Shown here: positions 28,543-37,307 of the stretch, piece by piece
Layout: each line of letters begins with the position of its first letter
How positions within the stretch are numbered: the stretch's first letter is position 1
Assembly: GCF_001434915.1 (NCBI RefSeq)
Contig: NZ_AZEF01000053.1
Span: 1-64,000 of the forward strand
Origin: Liquorilactobacillus capillatus DSM 19910
GTDB taxonomy: Bacteria; Bacillota; Bacilli; Lactobacillales; Lactobacillaceae
Length of the DNA: 64,000 nt
Direction of reading: 5' to 3'
Made by a program: the position numbers and the translations under genes
The notes under the pieces: generated by a model
What the model was told of the DNA's origin: nothing
Database searches by the model: none
The model's input: only the letters and a program-made list of their open reading frames with translations

Positions 28543-31422
28543 GTGCAGTTTTCCTTTAAAAAAAAATATACTAGTTCACTATATCTTAAATACACCGCAA
28601 TCTTTTTACTTGTCTCACTTTTTGTTTATGGGACTTATTTGCTGACCGGACACTCACTTATCTGGCGACTCGACGGTGCACAGCAGCACTTACCGCTGCT
28701 GCAAAATTATCAACACTTACTGCGTTCATTTTTACATAATCCATCCCAACAATTACCACAGTGGTCTTGGCAGCTTGGTGCTGGCGGCGATCTTTTTCAA
28801 ATTTACAGTTACTATGTTTTGGGGGATCTTTTTAGTTACCTAACACTATTATTTCCTGCCAGTAAAATTGTGTTTGCATATCAATTTTTAATCGTTCTAC
28901 GCCTTTACTGTGCGGGTGCCGTCTTTTGCTTCTTTGCTGCACATTTCAAATTCACTCAGCCTGTTATTATCACAGGAGCACTTATTTATGTCTTCAATGC
29001 TTTTTTACTTTATTCAAATATTGCCCAGCCTTTTTTTACGATTCCATTTATTATTTTTCCACTCTTAATTATCGCTCTTGAGCGTGTCTTACAAGGATTA
29101 TCCAGTTGGCCACTAGTTGTCGTCTTTTGCTGGATGTTGTTTAATAATTTTTATTTTGCATATATGCTCGGAATTGGTGCTATCATCTACCTTGTACTGC
29201 GTTATTTACTTTATTATCGTCATCGACTGACATTCTTACCTACTTTTTTCAAACTAGCTTTTTGTACTATCTTGAGTTTATGTCTGACAGCTGTTGTTTT
29301 GATCCCAGAAATAATCGCTGTCCAAAGCTCAACTCGTAGCGGAAGTAGTTTTGCTAATGGCCTCACGCTCTATCCCTTTTATTATTATCTTGCACTACCT
29401 TCACAGTTAATCAATGGTGGTAACCGTGATTTTTATTTTTGGAGTGCATTAGGCTTTGCCAGTCTTGTTTTCTTTGCCATTATCTATATTCTCGCCAAAT
29501 GGCGGCACTACCCTTTACTGGCAAGTAGTTTTATTATTGGCGGCGTCATGCTATTATTTCCCTTTTTCGGTGCTTCTTTTAATGGTTTTATGTCCCCTTC
29601 TAACCGCTGGACATTAATGTTGGCACTGCCACTTGCGATCGCTTGCTGTCTTTTGATTACCAAGGTTTCACAGCTTTCACCTAAGATGCTGCGCTTATTT
29701 CGAAATTCACTTATAATCTATGTTATTTTTATTATTTGCTGTTATTATTTTCAAAACGATGAAAAAATCTTTATTCCGCTCTTATTCTTATTCGTAACTT
29801 ATAGTGCTCTTAAAGTTTCTGTAACCCAGTCTAACAGCAAGACACACCACCTATTCTTAGTTGTTGTTTTAATCAACGTCATCTTAAATGCTGTTTACTT
29901 TGAAGCACCTTATAATGGTGGTTATTCAAATGAAATGTTGCCTTTAGGGGCTTACAAGAAGCTTAGCTCACAACGTTACGCTGGACTTGATAGTGATTTA
30001 AAAAAGACCGCTACTTATCGTGTTTCAACCATTAGTAATAACTATTCTTTAGGTAATGGTTTTCATATGTACAACACCTTACCTAATAAAATGAATTCTA
30101 TCAATTCTTATTATTCACTTCAGAATAAAAATATCGGAACTTTTGCTAACACGATGCAGAATTCACAATTTGAGGCTAACATCCCTTTAGGCCAGCTTGA
30201 TGATCGAACCGTGCTTGAAAACTTCTTTGGTGTTCGTTACTTATTTACCCAGCTTAATCACACCAATGATCAAAAAATTCCTGCTGGTTACACATTGGAT
30301 AAGGTCAGCTCCCTAATCTCCGATGCTAACCAAGATGATACTCAAAACAAACAGACTCGCAGATATCAAACTAATTACGCCTTTCCACTATTGTACTGGC
30401 AGGGCAGTGCTTTTTCCAAAAGTACTTATTCTAAACTGACACCTACTCAGAAGGAACGTGCTCTAGCCGTGGGCGTCTTCTTGGACACTACAAAAATCAG
30501 TCCCTTAAAAAAAGCTGTTATCAAAAATAAAGTCCACCAAATTGACTATCAGTTAATTTCTAGCCGTGGTAACCTTGTTTCTCCAAATCATATTGAGCGT
30601 AAAGACAGTGCCGAATCTTACCTGATTATTCTTAAAAATCCAGCTACCTACCAAAATTCTGAATTGCACTTAGAAATCAGTAATCTCAGTTATACGCCAG
30701 TGACATTAAGTGAACAATTGCGTCTGGAACAACAAAAACGACATGCTATTTCAATCAATAGTCCCTTAACCTTGAATGATTCACTGAGCTACTATCAAAA
30801 TCTGCGTTATCATATCCTCCAAGGGACACCAGACAATAGCTTCGCCTTAACTGTCACTTCACCCTTAACAACTGGTACGCTGAAACAGCCAAAGCAAAAT
30901 GAACTTTCGTTTTATAAAACGATCAGTAATGGAGTTCTCAATCTAGGGTACTTCCCAACTTTGCCAACTAGCCTAACACTGACGCCTTCTAAAATTGGCA
31001 ACTACCATTTTAAACTCCGCGTCACAGCTGAAAAACTAGATAGCCAGTACTTTAGTGAAGTTAAAGAAATTCAAAAGAAGAGACTACGACACCTCCACTT
31101 TTCCCGCAATGAAGTTACAGGTATTATTAAAACGACACGGACTGGGATCTTAACTTCATCAATTCCATATTCCAAGGGCTGGAGTGCTACCGATAATGGT
31201 CAGCCGCTCCCTATCACTAAAACTAATACTGCTTTCATTGGTCTTAAGCTTCATTCTGGTCAGCATAAAATAAAACTAACTTACCAAACACCTGGATTAA
31301 AGCTTGGTAAGCAAATTAGTTTATGGACTTTAGCTGTACTGACGACTACTTGCTTATTATTCTGGCTAAAGAATAGTATTGCCCGCAAGCAAAAAGCTGC
31401 ACGCACTAAAAATAAAGCATAA
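28543..31422 (+). CDS. YfhO family membrane glycosyltransferase
   Basis: A 959-residue GT-C-type membrane protein: about twelve to thirteen helices in residues 10-450, a large extracellular domain (about 460-925) and one last helix (about 930-948) with a basic tail. The first loop carries RLDGAQQHLPLL, the position of the conserved acidic residue that acts in this fold. In B. subtilis and Listeria, YfhO uses undecaprenyl-linked sugar to glycosylate lipoteichoic acid. The usual partners CsbB and GtcA are not in the window. Start is GTG with AGGAGGGG seven bases upstream. A terminator follows. Confidence 0.88.
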   Translation: MQFSFKKKYTSSLYLKYTAIFLLVSLFVYGTYLLTGHSLIWRLDGAQQHLPLLQNYQHLLRSFLHNPSQQLPQWSWQLGAGGDLFQIYSYYVLGDLFSYLTLLFPASKIVFAYQFLIVLRLYCAGAVFCFFAAHFKFTQPVIITGALIYVFNAFLLYSNIAQPFFTIPFIIFPLLIIALERVLQGLSSWPLVVVFCWMLFNNFYFAYMLGIGAIIYLVLRYLLYYRHRLTFLPTFFKLAFCTILSLCLTAVVLIPEIIAVQSSTRSGSSFANGLTLYPFYYYLALPSQLINGGNRDFYFWSALGFASLVFFAIIYILAKWRHYPLLASSFIIGGVMLLFPFFGASFNGFMSPSNRWTLMLALPLAIACCLLITKVSQLSPKMLRLFRNSLIIYVIFIICCYYFQNDEKIFIPLLFLFVTYSALKVSVTQSNSKTHHLFLVVVLINVILNAVYFEAPYNGGYSNEMLPLGAYKKLSSQRYAGLDSDLKKTATYRVSTISNNYSLGNGFHMYNTLPNKMNSINSYYSLQNKNIGTFANTMQNSQFEANIPLGQLDDRTVLENFFGVRYLFTQLNHTNDQKIPAGYTLDKVSSLISDANQDDTQNKQTRRYQTNYAFPLLYWQGSAFSKSTYSKLTPTQKERALAVGVFLDTTKISPLKKAVIKNKVHQIDYQLISSRGNLVSPNHIERKDSAESYLIILKNPATYQNSELHLEISNLSYTPVTLSEQLRLEQQKRHAISINSPLTLNDSLSYYQNLRYHILQGTPDNSFALTVTSPLTTGTLKQPKQNELSFYKTISNGVLNLGYFPTLPTSLTLTPSKIGNYHFKLRVTAEKLDSQYFSEVKEIQKKRLRHLHFSRNEVTGIIKTTRTGILTSSIPYSKGWSATDNGQPLPITKTNTAFIGLKLHSGQHKIKLTYQTPGLKLGKQISLWTLAVLTTTCLLFWLKNSIARKQKAARTKNKA

Positions 31423-31451
31423 ATTTAATTACTACTAACTAATTAATAGCT

Positions 31452-31497
31452 AAAAAGGGACTTGAGTTAAACTATCAACTCAAGTCCTTTTTATTTT
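31452..31497. terminator. Bidirectional terminator after yfhO
   Basis: AAAAAGGGACTTGAGTT pairs with AACTCAAGTCCTTTTT between convergent genes, with T-rich sequence following on the plus strand. Confidence 0.85.
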
Positions 31498-31501
31498 GTT
31501 A

Positions 31502-31906
31502 CTAATATTTTCTAAAATGATTCAAATCTAAAACTTTTTCTTTGATTGCTGTTCCTCCATGAGATGCTTCAGGATCGTGGGCAATCGTATATTTTAAATG
31601 TTCCAGCATATCAATGATTTCACGAAGTTCCCGCACTTCCTCAGATATCTTATCATCAGTTTCATTTGTATTGCTGACGGCTTGTAAGTTAACCAAATCT
31701 TTCGTCATCTCCTGATAACGTAAAATTGCGAAAACAATATTCATATTTGAAGAAATCGTCCTAGTATTCTCAATGTCTGGATGTTTCTCGATAAGGTTAA
31801 ATAATTCAGGATAATATCTGAGCGTGATCGTATATCTTGAAAAATAACGATTAAACACATGTTCTTCAATGCCGAAACCAAAACGGTCTACCTCTTGTTC
31901 ACTCAC
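31502..31906 (-). CDS. Uncharacterised protein downstream of wecB
   Basis: A 134-residue soluble protein that I do not recognise. It is predicted mostly helical, with an aromatic-rich N-terminus (RFGFGIEEHVFNRYFSRY) and an acidic coiled-looking middle (about 85-105). There is no signal peptide or membrane segment. The GTG start has an AGGAGG site seven bases upstream. It begins 21 bases after the wecB stop on the same strand, so it is very probably co-transcribed with wecB. No function can be given. Confidence 0.7.
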   Translation of the reverse strand: MSEQEVDRFGFGIEEHVFNRYFSRYTITLRYYPELFNLIEKHPDIENTRTISSNMNIVFAILRYQEMTKDLVNLQAVSNTNETDDKISEEVRELREIIDMLEHLKYTIAHDPEASHGGTAIKEKVLDLNHFRKY

Positions 31907-31927
31907 ACTGATTCCTCCTATAAAAAA

Positions 31928-33067
31928 CTATTGAAAATCCAGTGGGCGTTTTTTTTGTATTCCAAAAAAGTAGCTCAGGCTTTCAATTATTCTTGCAGCC
32001 GCACGACCATCACCATATGGGTTAGTTGCTTCTGCCATTACTTTATATGCTGCCCGATCATCCAGTAACTTATTCATTTCTTCTTTAACATTATTTAAAT
32101 CTGTCCCAACTAACTTCAGTGTTCCTGCCGTTACACCTTCAGGTCTTTCCGTCGTATCACGTAACACTAAAACAGGCTTTCCTAGCGCAGGTGCCTCTTC
32201 TTGCACTCCGCCAGAGTCAGTCATGATAAAGAAACTTTTAGCACTAAGATTATGAAAATTAACAACATCTAACGGCTCAATCAAATGAACCTGCTCATTA
32301 TTTCCCAAAATATCATACGCAATCTTACGCACTTTAGGGTTTAGATGCAATGGGTAAATAACATCGACATCTGGATGTGTTTGAAGAACCTCACGGACAG
32401 CCGTAAAAACATTTTTCATCGGGGTCCCTTGGTTTTCACGCCGGTGCATCGTCAATAAAACAATTTTATGTTCTGGATCTATCTTTGTTAGGACATCATG
32501 TTCATAACTCTTATGGATCGTCTTTTCTAATGCATCGATCGCAGTATTCCCAGTTATAAATATTTTTTCTTCAGGATGTCCTTCTTTAAGCAAATTATCT
32601 TTACTTTGTTTAGTAGGCGCAAAGTATAAATCACTTAAAACATCTGTCATTTGGCGGTTCATCTCCTCCGGATACGGTGAGTATTTATTCCAGGTTCGTA
32701 ACCCCGCCTCAACATGACCCAAAGGAATTCTGCGATAAAAAGCTGCCATGCTGGCTGCAAATGTTGTAGTTGTGTCGCCATGAACTAAAATAATATCAGG
32801 TCTCTTTTCAGCAATTACCTGATCAAGCAACTGCAGAACACTAGCCGTTATTTCACCAAGTGTCTGATTAGCATGCATAATGTTCAAATCATAATCAGGC
32901 TGAATACAAAATGTCTGTAAGACCTGGTCAAGCATCTCACGGTGTTGTGCCGTAACAACAGTCAAAGCTTCAAAACTACTATTTTTTTTAAGCTTCAAGA
33001 CTAGCGGAGCCATCTTAATTGCTTCTGGGCGTGTACCAAAAACTGTCATTACTTTTATTTTCTTCAA
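31928..33067 (-). CDS. wecB: UDP-N-acetylglucosamine 2-epimerase (non-hydrolysing)
   Basis: Interconverts UDP-GlcNAc and UDP-ManNAc, the latter used for the linkage unit of wall teichoic acid and some polysaccharides. The start VMTVFGTRPEAIKMAPLV, GLRTWNKYSPYPEEMNRQ and the SGGVQEEAPALGKPVLVLR segment are all diagnostic. I chose the TTG giving a KKIKVMTVFGTRPEA start, nine bases after GGAG; a TTG two codons upstream is also possible. It is followed closely by an unknown gene. 379 residues, normal length. Confidence 0.95.
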   Translation of the reverse strand: MKKIKVMTVFGTRPEAIKMAPLVLKLKKNSSFEALTVVTAQHREMLDQVLQTFCIQPDYDLNIMHANQTLGEITASVLQLLDQVIAEKRPDIILVHGDTTTTFAASMAAFYRRIPLGHVEAGLRTWNKYSPYPEEMNRQMTDVLSDLYFAPTKQSKDNLLKEGHPEEKIFITGNTAIDALEKTIHKSYEHDVLTKIDPEHKIVLLTMHRRENQGTPMKNVFTAVREVLQTHPDVDVIYPLHLNPKVRKIAYDILGNNEQVHLIEPLDVVNFHNLSAKSFFIMTDSGGVQEEAPALGKPVLVLRDTTERPEGVTAGTLKLVGTDLNNVKEEMNKLLDDRAAYKVMAEATNPYGDGRAAARIIESLSYFFGIQKKRPLDFQ

Positions 33068-33198
33068 AAACAACCAACTCCAATATATTAATCTTCACCA
33101 ACATTGTACTACAAATTATTTATTTCAGAAATTCTTATTGTAAATTAAGCACAGTGTTAGAACTATTTACTGGTATCTCCACCTTCTTTTTAGACGGC

Positions 33199-33241
33199 TA
33201 AAAGGGTTGTGCCCAAACAAATTAGGACACAACCCTTTTAA
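33199..33241. terminator. Terminator after tRNA-Arg
   Basis: TAAAAGGGTTGTG pairs with CACAACCCTTTTA with a 13-17 base loop. It starts ten bases after the 3' end of the minus-strand tRNA gene and could work in both directions. Confidence 0.75.
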
Positions 33242-33250
33242 GCTTAATAA

Positions 33251-33324
33251 TGCGCTTGATCGGAATCGAACCGATGACCTACCGCTTAGGAGGCGGTCGC
33301 TCTATCCTGCTGAGCTACAAGCGC
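33251..33324 (-). tRNA. tRNA-Arg(CCU)
   Basis: On the minus strand the cloverleaf is complete: acceptor GCGCTTG with CAAGCGC, D-arm around GCTCAGCAGGATAGAGC, anticodon stem ACCGC/GCGGT with loop CTCCTAA giving anticodon CCU (reads AGG), and T-arm TCGGTTCGATTCCGA. Discriminator base A; CCA is not encoded. It stands alone between wecB and the helicase gene. Confidence 0.95.
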
Positions 33325-33436
33325 AAATCCATAATAACTAACAACCATATAAGTATAAAAACTTATCTCATTAAAGTCAATACTATTACGGCGTATTAAT
33401 TAGAACGGAAAAAGACACTCAGTAACTAAAAGAAGC

Positions 33437-34735
33437 CTAATTTTTCTTTTTATCATGCTTACCCTTATTTAGTTGTTGTCGTTTGCGTTTTTTCTTTTTA
33501 TGCTTTTTGGGTGCTTGAACTGATTCTTTCTTCTTGAATAAATCAGCCTTATATTTGTTTTTAGTTTTTTTCTTTACTTTCGGTTTACTCTTTTCAGGTT
33601 GATCTGTAACGGCTTGCTTCGCGGCGGCAAACTTTTCTTCATCAACAAGTTTGCCTTTATACAAATAGCCTTCACACAAAGTATAGTTTTCATGTGCCAG
33701 TAATTGTTTAAAGTGACGCAAATCATGTTCGTTACCTAAATTGATAACTGTTCCGGTAGCTCCCATGCGACCAGTACGACCGACTCGATGAATATAGGTA
33801 TTAGCATCCTTAGGCAAATCGAAGTTAACAACAGCTGGCAGCTGTTCAATATCTAACCCGCGTGCCGCAACATCAGTCGTCAGCAACAATGAAACTTTTC
33901 TCTGCCGTAAATCACGCAAGGCCTGTTCTCGTTGTACCTGACGTTGTTGACCATCCAGCACTGCCGCTTTAACACCAAGATAGTGCAATTTTTCAGCTGC
34001 GGCTTGAATTGTTGCGACTTGTTTAAAGAAAACTAATGCATAAAAATCATTAAGATGCGCTAGTTTTCTTAAAGTATCCACCCGTTTGCGGACTGGTGTT
34101 TCAAGTAGGTAATGTGTCACTTGCCCTTGAGTCCGGTCACTTGAACGAACATCTACTTCCTTAACCTCTACACCAAACCAACGTGGCAATTCATTCATAA
34201 TTACCGTTTTAGTAGCTGAGAAGAAGGATAATTGAACCCGCGCAGGTCCATGACTAATCAATTCACGGCAAGAAACCAATGTCTCATCGGTCAATAACTC
34301 GTCAGTCTCATCCAAAACAACTGCACGTAATTTATGCAGCTTTAATTTCTTAGCTTCCGTTAGCTCCAGCATTCGCCCCGGTGTTCCCACAACAATTTCA
34401 GGGTGCTTTTTTAGCTTTTCAATCTGACGCCTTACATTCGCCCCACCGATCAGTGCAACTGTCTTCAATTCCAGTACCTTAGCCCACTTTCGAACCACAT
34501 CCGTTAGCTGTGCGGCTAATTCTTGTGAAGGTGCAACAATCATTAATTGAGTTCCAGCACCACCTGTCACCTGTTCAATCAGGGGGATTGTATAAGCCAA
34601 TGTCTTTCCTGATCCCGTTGGGGCTAAGCCCAAGATATTATGTCCCGTACTAAGTAACGGGTAAGTTTTTTCTTGAATAGGTGAAAGTTTCGTAAAACCT
34701 TGCTCTTTAAAAAAAGTTTCTAATTTTGGATTCAT
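33437..34735 (-). CDS. DEAD-box RNA helicase with DETD motif II
   Basis: A 432-residue RNA helicase. The Q-motif region FTKLSPIQEKTYPLL, Walker A APTGSGKT, SAT motif (FFSATKT) and motif VI HRVGRTGRMG are intact, but motif II reads DETD in VVLDETDELL instead of DEAD. The tail (about 375-432) is very rich in Lys and Arg and probably binds RNA. It resembles the B. subtilis YfmL/CshB type, which takes part in ribosome assembly. It starts ten bases after the oxidoreductase gene, so the two form an operon. Confidence 0.9.
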   Translation of the reverse strand: MNPKLETFFKEQGFTKLSPIQEKTYPLLSTGHNILGLAPTGSGKTLAYTIPLIEQVTGGAGTQLMIVAPSQELAAQLTDVVRKWAKVLELKTVALIGGANVRRQIEKLKKHPEIVVGTPGRMLELTEAKKLKLHKLRAVVLDETDELLTDETLVSCRELISHGPARVQLSFFSATKTVIMNELPRWFGVEVKEVDVRSSDRTQGQVTHYLLETPVRKRVDTLRKLAHLNDFYALVFFKQVATIQAAAEKLHYLGVKAAVLDGQQRQVQREQALRDLRQRKVSLLLTTDVAARGLDIEQLPAVVNFDLPKDANTYIHRVGRTGRMGATGTVINLGNEHDLRHFKQLLAHENYTLCEGYLYKGKLVDEEKFAAAKQAVTDQPEKSKPKVKKKTKNKYKADLFKKKESVQAPKKHKKKKRKRQQLNKGKHDKKKN

Positions 34736-34745
34736 TTTTTCCTCT

Positions 34746-35759
34746 TTATACTAAATGTTTTGAATCCGCGTCAAAATATAAATCTGCACTCATCCGCAAA
34801 TCATATAAAACACGGTTTACCTGGATGGCAATCGCTAACCAATCATCCATTTGCTGCTTTGAATCTAATGAAGTTGGATCTTTTAAAACACTGGTAAAGT
34901 CTTGTACTTCTGATAGCATAGGGTTGCGATCGACCTCTTGGGTCAAATCACGTTGATTTCCTTGGCCGTCTAATAAAGTAATTTTTTTAAGTTCAGCCGC
35001 ATTATCCATTATTAACGTTTCCTTTAACCCGTACACTTCACTTGTCAAGTAAGAATTAGCAGTCTTCCCACAAGTTAGCACGACTTGATAATCAGTATAA
35101 CGCAGAACCGCGGTCCCTTTCCCATCAATTCCATTACGCAACTTAGTTGGATAATAGTTTACTTCGTCAGGTACTCCAAACCATGAGACCGCATTATAAA
35201 CAAGGTAAACGCCTAAATCTTGTAAAGCTCCCCCTGAGAAGTGCGGTGAAAAGATATTAGGTTCATTTCCTGCTAAGAAGCTTTCATACCGGGATGAATA
35301 CTTCATATACGTCAGGGAGGCACCTTGAATAACATCCATTTCCTTTATCTGTTGCTTTAGCATCTTAAAATTCCGCTCATGGAGATGACGTGCAGCTTCA
35401 AAATAGCACACACCACGATTCTGACGCAGTAACTTGATGATCTGCCGCATCTCTTGCGGATTTGAACATGCTGGTTTTTCGACAATTACATGTTTACCTG
35501 CTAAAATCGCAGCACGTGATTGTTCAAAATGCAGACTATTAGGGGAAGCAATATAAACAACTTCAAAGTTTCCTTCTGCAAAAAACTTATCTAATTCAGT
35601 AAAATACTCAGCTTTGTCAGTAAACTTTTCAGCAAAAGCCTTAGCTTTGGGTAAGGTTCGTGAATAAATACTTGTTAGTTGCCACTCTTTAGTCTCAAGT
35701 ACCGCATCAATAAATTGTTCTGTTATCCAGTTAGTCCCAATAATCCCTAACTTTAACAT
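34746..35759 (-). CDS. Gfo/Idh/MocA family NAD(P)-dependent oxidoreductase
   Basis: A 337-residue dehydrogenase with an N-terminal Rossmann fold (LGIIGTNWITEQFID, where the usual GxGxxA is altered to GTNWIT) and the family motif EKPACSNPQE (about 94-103), whose lysine is catalytic. The C-terminal alpha/beta domain shows GGALQDLGVYLVY. The substrate, probably a sugar or polyol, cannot be told. ATG with AGGAGG just upstream. First gene of a pair with the helicase. Confidence 0.88.
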   Translation of the reverse strand: MLKLGIIGTNWITEQFIDAVLETKEWQLTSIYSRTLPKAKAFAEKFTDKAEYFTELDKFFAEGNFEVVYIASPNSLHFEQSRAAILAGKHVIVEKPACSNPQEMRQIIKLLRQNRGVCYFEAARHLHERNFKMLKQQIKEMDVIQGASLTYMKYSSRYESFLAGNEPNIFSPHFSGGALQDLGVYLVYNAVSWFGVPDEVNYYPTKLRNGIDGKGTAVLRYTDYQVVLTCGKTANSYLTSEVYGLKETLIMDNAAELKKITLLDGQGNQRDLTQEVDRNPMLSEVQDFTSVLKDPTSLDSKQQMDDWLAIAIQVNRVLYDLRMSADLYFDADSKHLV

Positions 35760-36028
35760 CTGAACTCCTCCTTTTTAATCGCTTTCTCTTTGTTATTGTA
35801 GCAGAAATTGGGTACTGCGTATATATTACAGATTTCATCTCTTTAACATAATTATTACAGAAACAATATCATGACTACAATATTTCATTTTCATCATGTT
35901 ACTGTTAAATTTAGATTGATTATCTATTTTGTTCTCATAAAAGATGGTATATTAGACCTAAAGATTCGTGGCAATTTACACCGTTCCATTTTCTACTCAG
36001 ACTTATCCAAGGAGGGGCACCCTTTATT

Positions 36029-36424
36029 ATGAAACCCGGAAAAATACAGAAGTTAGGTTCACTTCTAAAGAAACATCTTTTTAATCATCGTCCAATTGAT
36101 TCCGATCGTAATCAAGATGTTATTTTACCGTCCCTTTATGTTGGAACTTGGAACTTCTCAGATGAGCTCAGCCAGCGCACTCATCAGCTAGAAATCACCC
36201 CTACTTTTGATGTCGTAATTGATAAACGAAAACTTCCTGGCAGAATTGAACATATTGACACCAAAGAACTTATTTTCTTAGATAACTATGGTTATCATCT
36301 TCGAATCGATGCAACTGACTATCAGCCAATCAGCCTTTTCGATGAAGCAGATAACCGTGTTTATCCAATTAAAATCGCCATTCTTCCTGCAAGTACAACT
36401 AACGTAAAAAAAGATACCACATGA
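36029..36424 (+). CDS. DUF4828 family protein
   Basis: A 131-residue soluble protein with the pattern I recall for DUF4828, a lactobacillus family of unknown role: YVGTWNFSDELSQRTHQLEI (about 47-66), a central beta-rich part, and NYGYHLRIDATDYQPISLFDEAD-like sequence near 90-112. The ATG follows AAGGAGGGG. An extended -10 (TGG-TATATT, 35948-35953) lies about 75 bases upstream. Its last codons lie inside the terminator hairpin that follows. Confidence 0.7.
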   Translation: MKPGKIQKLGSLLKKHLFNHRPIDSDRNQDVILPSLYVGTWNFSDELSQRTHQLEITPTFDVVIDKRKLPGRIEHIDTKELIFLDNYGYHLRIDATDYQPISLFDEADNRVYPIKIAILPASTTNVKKDTT

Positions 36425-36452
36425 TGATGTATCATCATGTGGTATCTTTTTT
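36405..36452. terminator. Bidirectional terminator overlapping the end of the DUF4828 gene
   Basis: A near-perfect stem, AAAAGATACCACATGATGA with its complement, around a four-base loop, flanked by A and T runs. It includes the TGA at 36422-36424 and serves the convergent PH-domain gene as well. Confidence 0.85.
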
Positions 36453-36468
36453 TACCAAACTTTCAAAG

Positions 36469-36831
36469 TTACGCCTGTGTCTCAAGTGTATTATTAATTT
36501 TATTAACCAACATACGTGCATCTTCTACACCGATCACCAAACGTGTATATTCTTCATGTTGGAGCTGGATAACAACTGGAGTACTTGACCGCTTAATATT
36601 GAAGAAGGTCTTTTCTCCATCCTTGTGGAAGGTACCAGCGTAATAGCCTGGCATACTTGTTCCTGGGGCCTTAATTCCTCGTGATTCATTAAGGATCCCT
36701 TCGTCGATCGTAGCCCCAGAAATATTTTCCAACGGTATCTCCAGCCGATCCTTGACAGCAAATAGCTTTTTAAGCCCCTGCGGAACAACTACCAGCTTGT
36801 TATCTGTAATCATTACTTTATTTTCCACCAT
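36469..36831 (-). CDS. Bacterial PH-domain (YdjM/DUF-type) protein
   Basis: A 120-residue soluble beta-rich protein that looks like a bacterial pleckstrin-homology domain: VMITDNKLVVVPQGLKKLFA, then PLENISGATIDEGIL and a C-terminal helix (VEDARMLVNKINNTLE). Proteins of this kind are often annotated simply as PH domain-containing. Its start lies inside the end of the upstream TetR gene (14-base overlap), so the two are translationally coupled and the regulator may control it. Ribosome binding site AAGGAAG. Confidence 0.65.
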   Translation of the reverse strand: MVENKVMITDNKLVVVPQGLKKLFAVKDRLEIPLENISGATIDEGILNESRGIKAPGTSMPGYYAGTFHKDGEKTFFNIKRSSTPVVIQLQHEEYTRLVIGVEDARMLVNKINNTLETQA

Positions 36832-37207
36832 AATCTTCCTTTCTTAATAAACCACTTCGATTCAAAATAGCCTTGCCTAAAAGTTGGGCGCCATTCCCAG
36901 CGTCTTTTTCTTCAAACCATTGCTTCACAAGTTGTCTGATCACTTTGTCCTGAGCAGTTAGCTCCATCATTGCGATAATGACCAAATTAAGCGTTATTTC
37001 ACTATCCTTTCGTTGTTTAATATTTTCTACCAATGCTGTACTAAACATTCCTCGTTTACTACCGAAGGCAGAATAGAGGCTCCCACGAAGAAGCCCAGTT
37101 CCCTTAACTAGATCGTCTAAGGAAGTTCCTTCGAATCCATATTCAATAAAAATATTACTGATAACTTTTATTACTTCAGCCTGCTGAAAACTTCTTTTTC
37201 TTCCCAT
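36818..37207 (-). CDS. Short TetR-family regulator
   Basis: A 129-residue protein with a clear TetR N-terminal helix-turn-helix (VIKVISNIFIEYGFEGTSLDDLVKGTGLLRGSLYSAFGSK spans about 13-52; key parts are GTSLDDL and SLYSAFGSK). The C-terminal ligand-binding domain is only about 75 residues, much shorter than the usual 120-140. There is no visible frameshift partner downstream, because the PH-domain gene starts inside its end. It may be a naturally small member or a shortened one. Confidence 0.75.
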   Translation of the reverse strand: MGRKRSFQQAEVIKVISNIFIEYGFEGTSLDDLVKGTGLLRGSLYSAFGSKRGMFSTALVENIKQRKDSEITLNLVIIAMMELTAQDKVIRQLVKQWFEEKDAGNGAQLLGKAILNRSGLLRKEDYGGK

Positions 37208-37307
37208 AATCCTATTCTAATTATTTTTGACCTTTTAGTCAACAATTATTTTTGACTGTTTATTCAAAAAAATCAAAAATCATTAAATATGATCAGTCAT
37301 TTACCTT

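Noticed and set aside
36818-37207. TetR gene as a pseudogene
   Set aside because: It is short, but the frame is intact, the helix-turn-helix is complete and the overlap with the next start codon looks organised. I kept it as a gene and noted the length.
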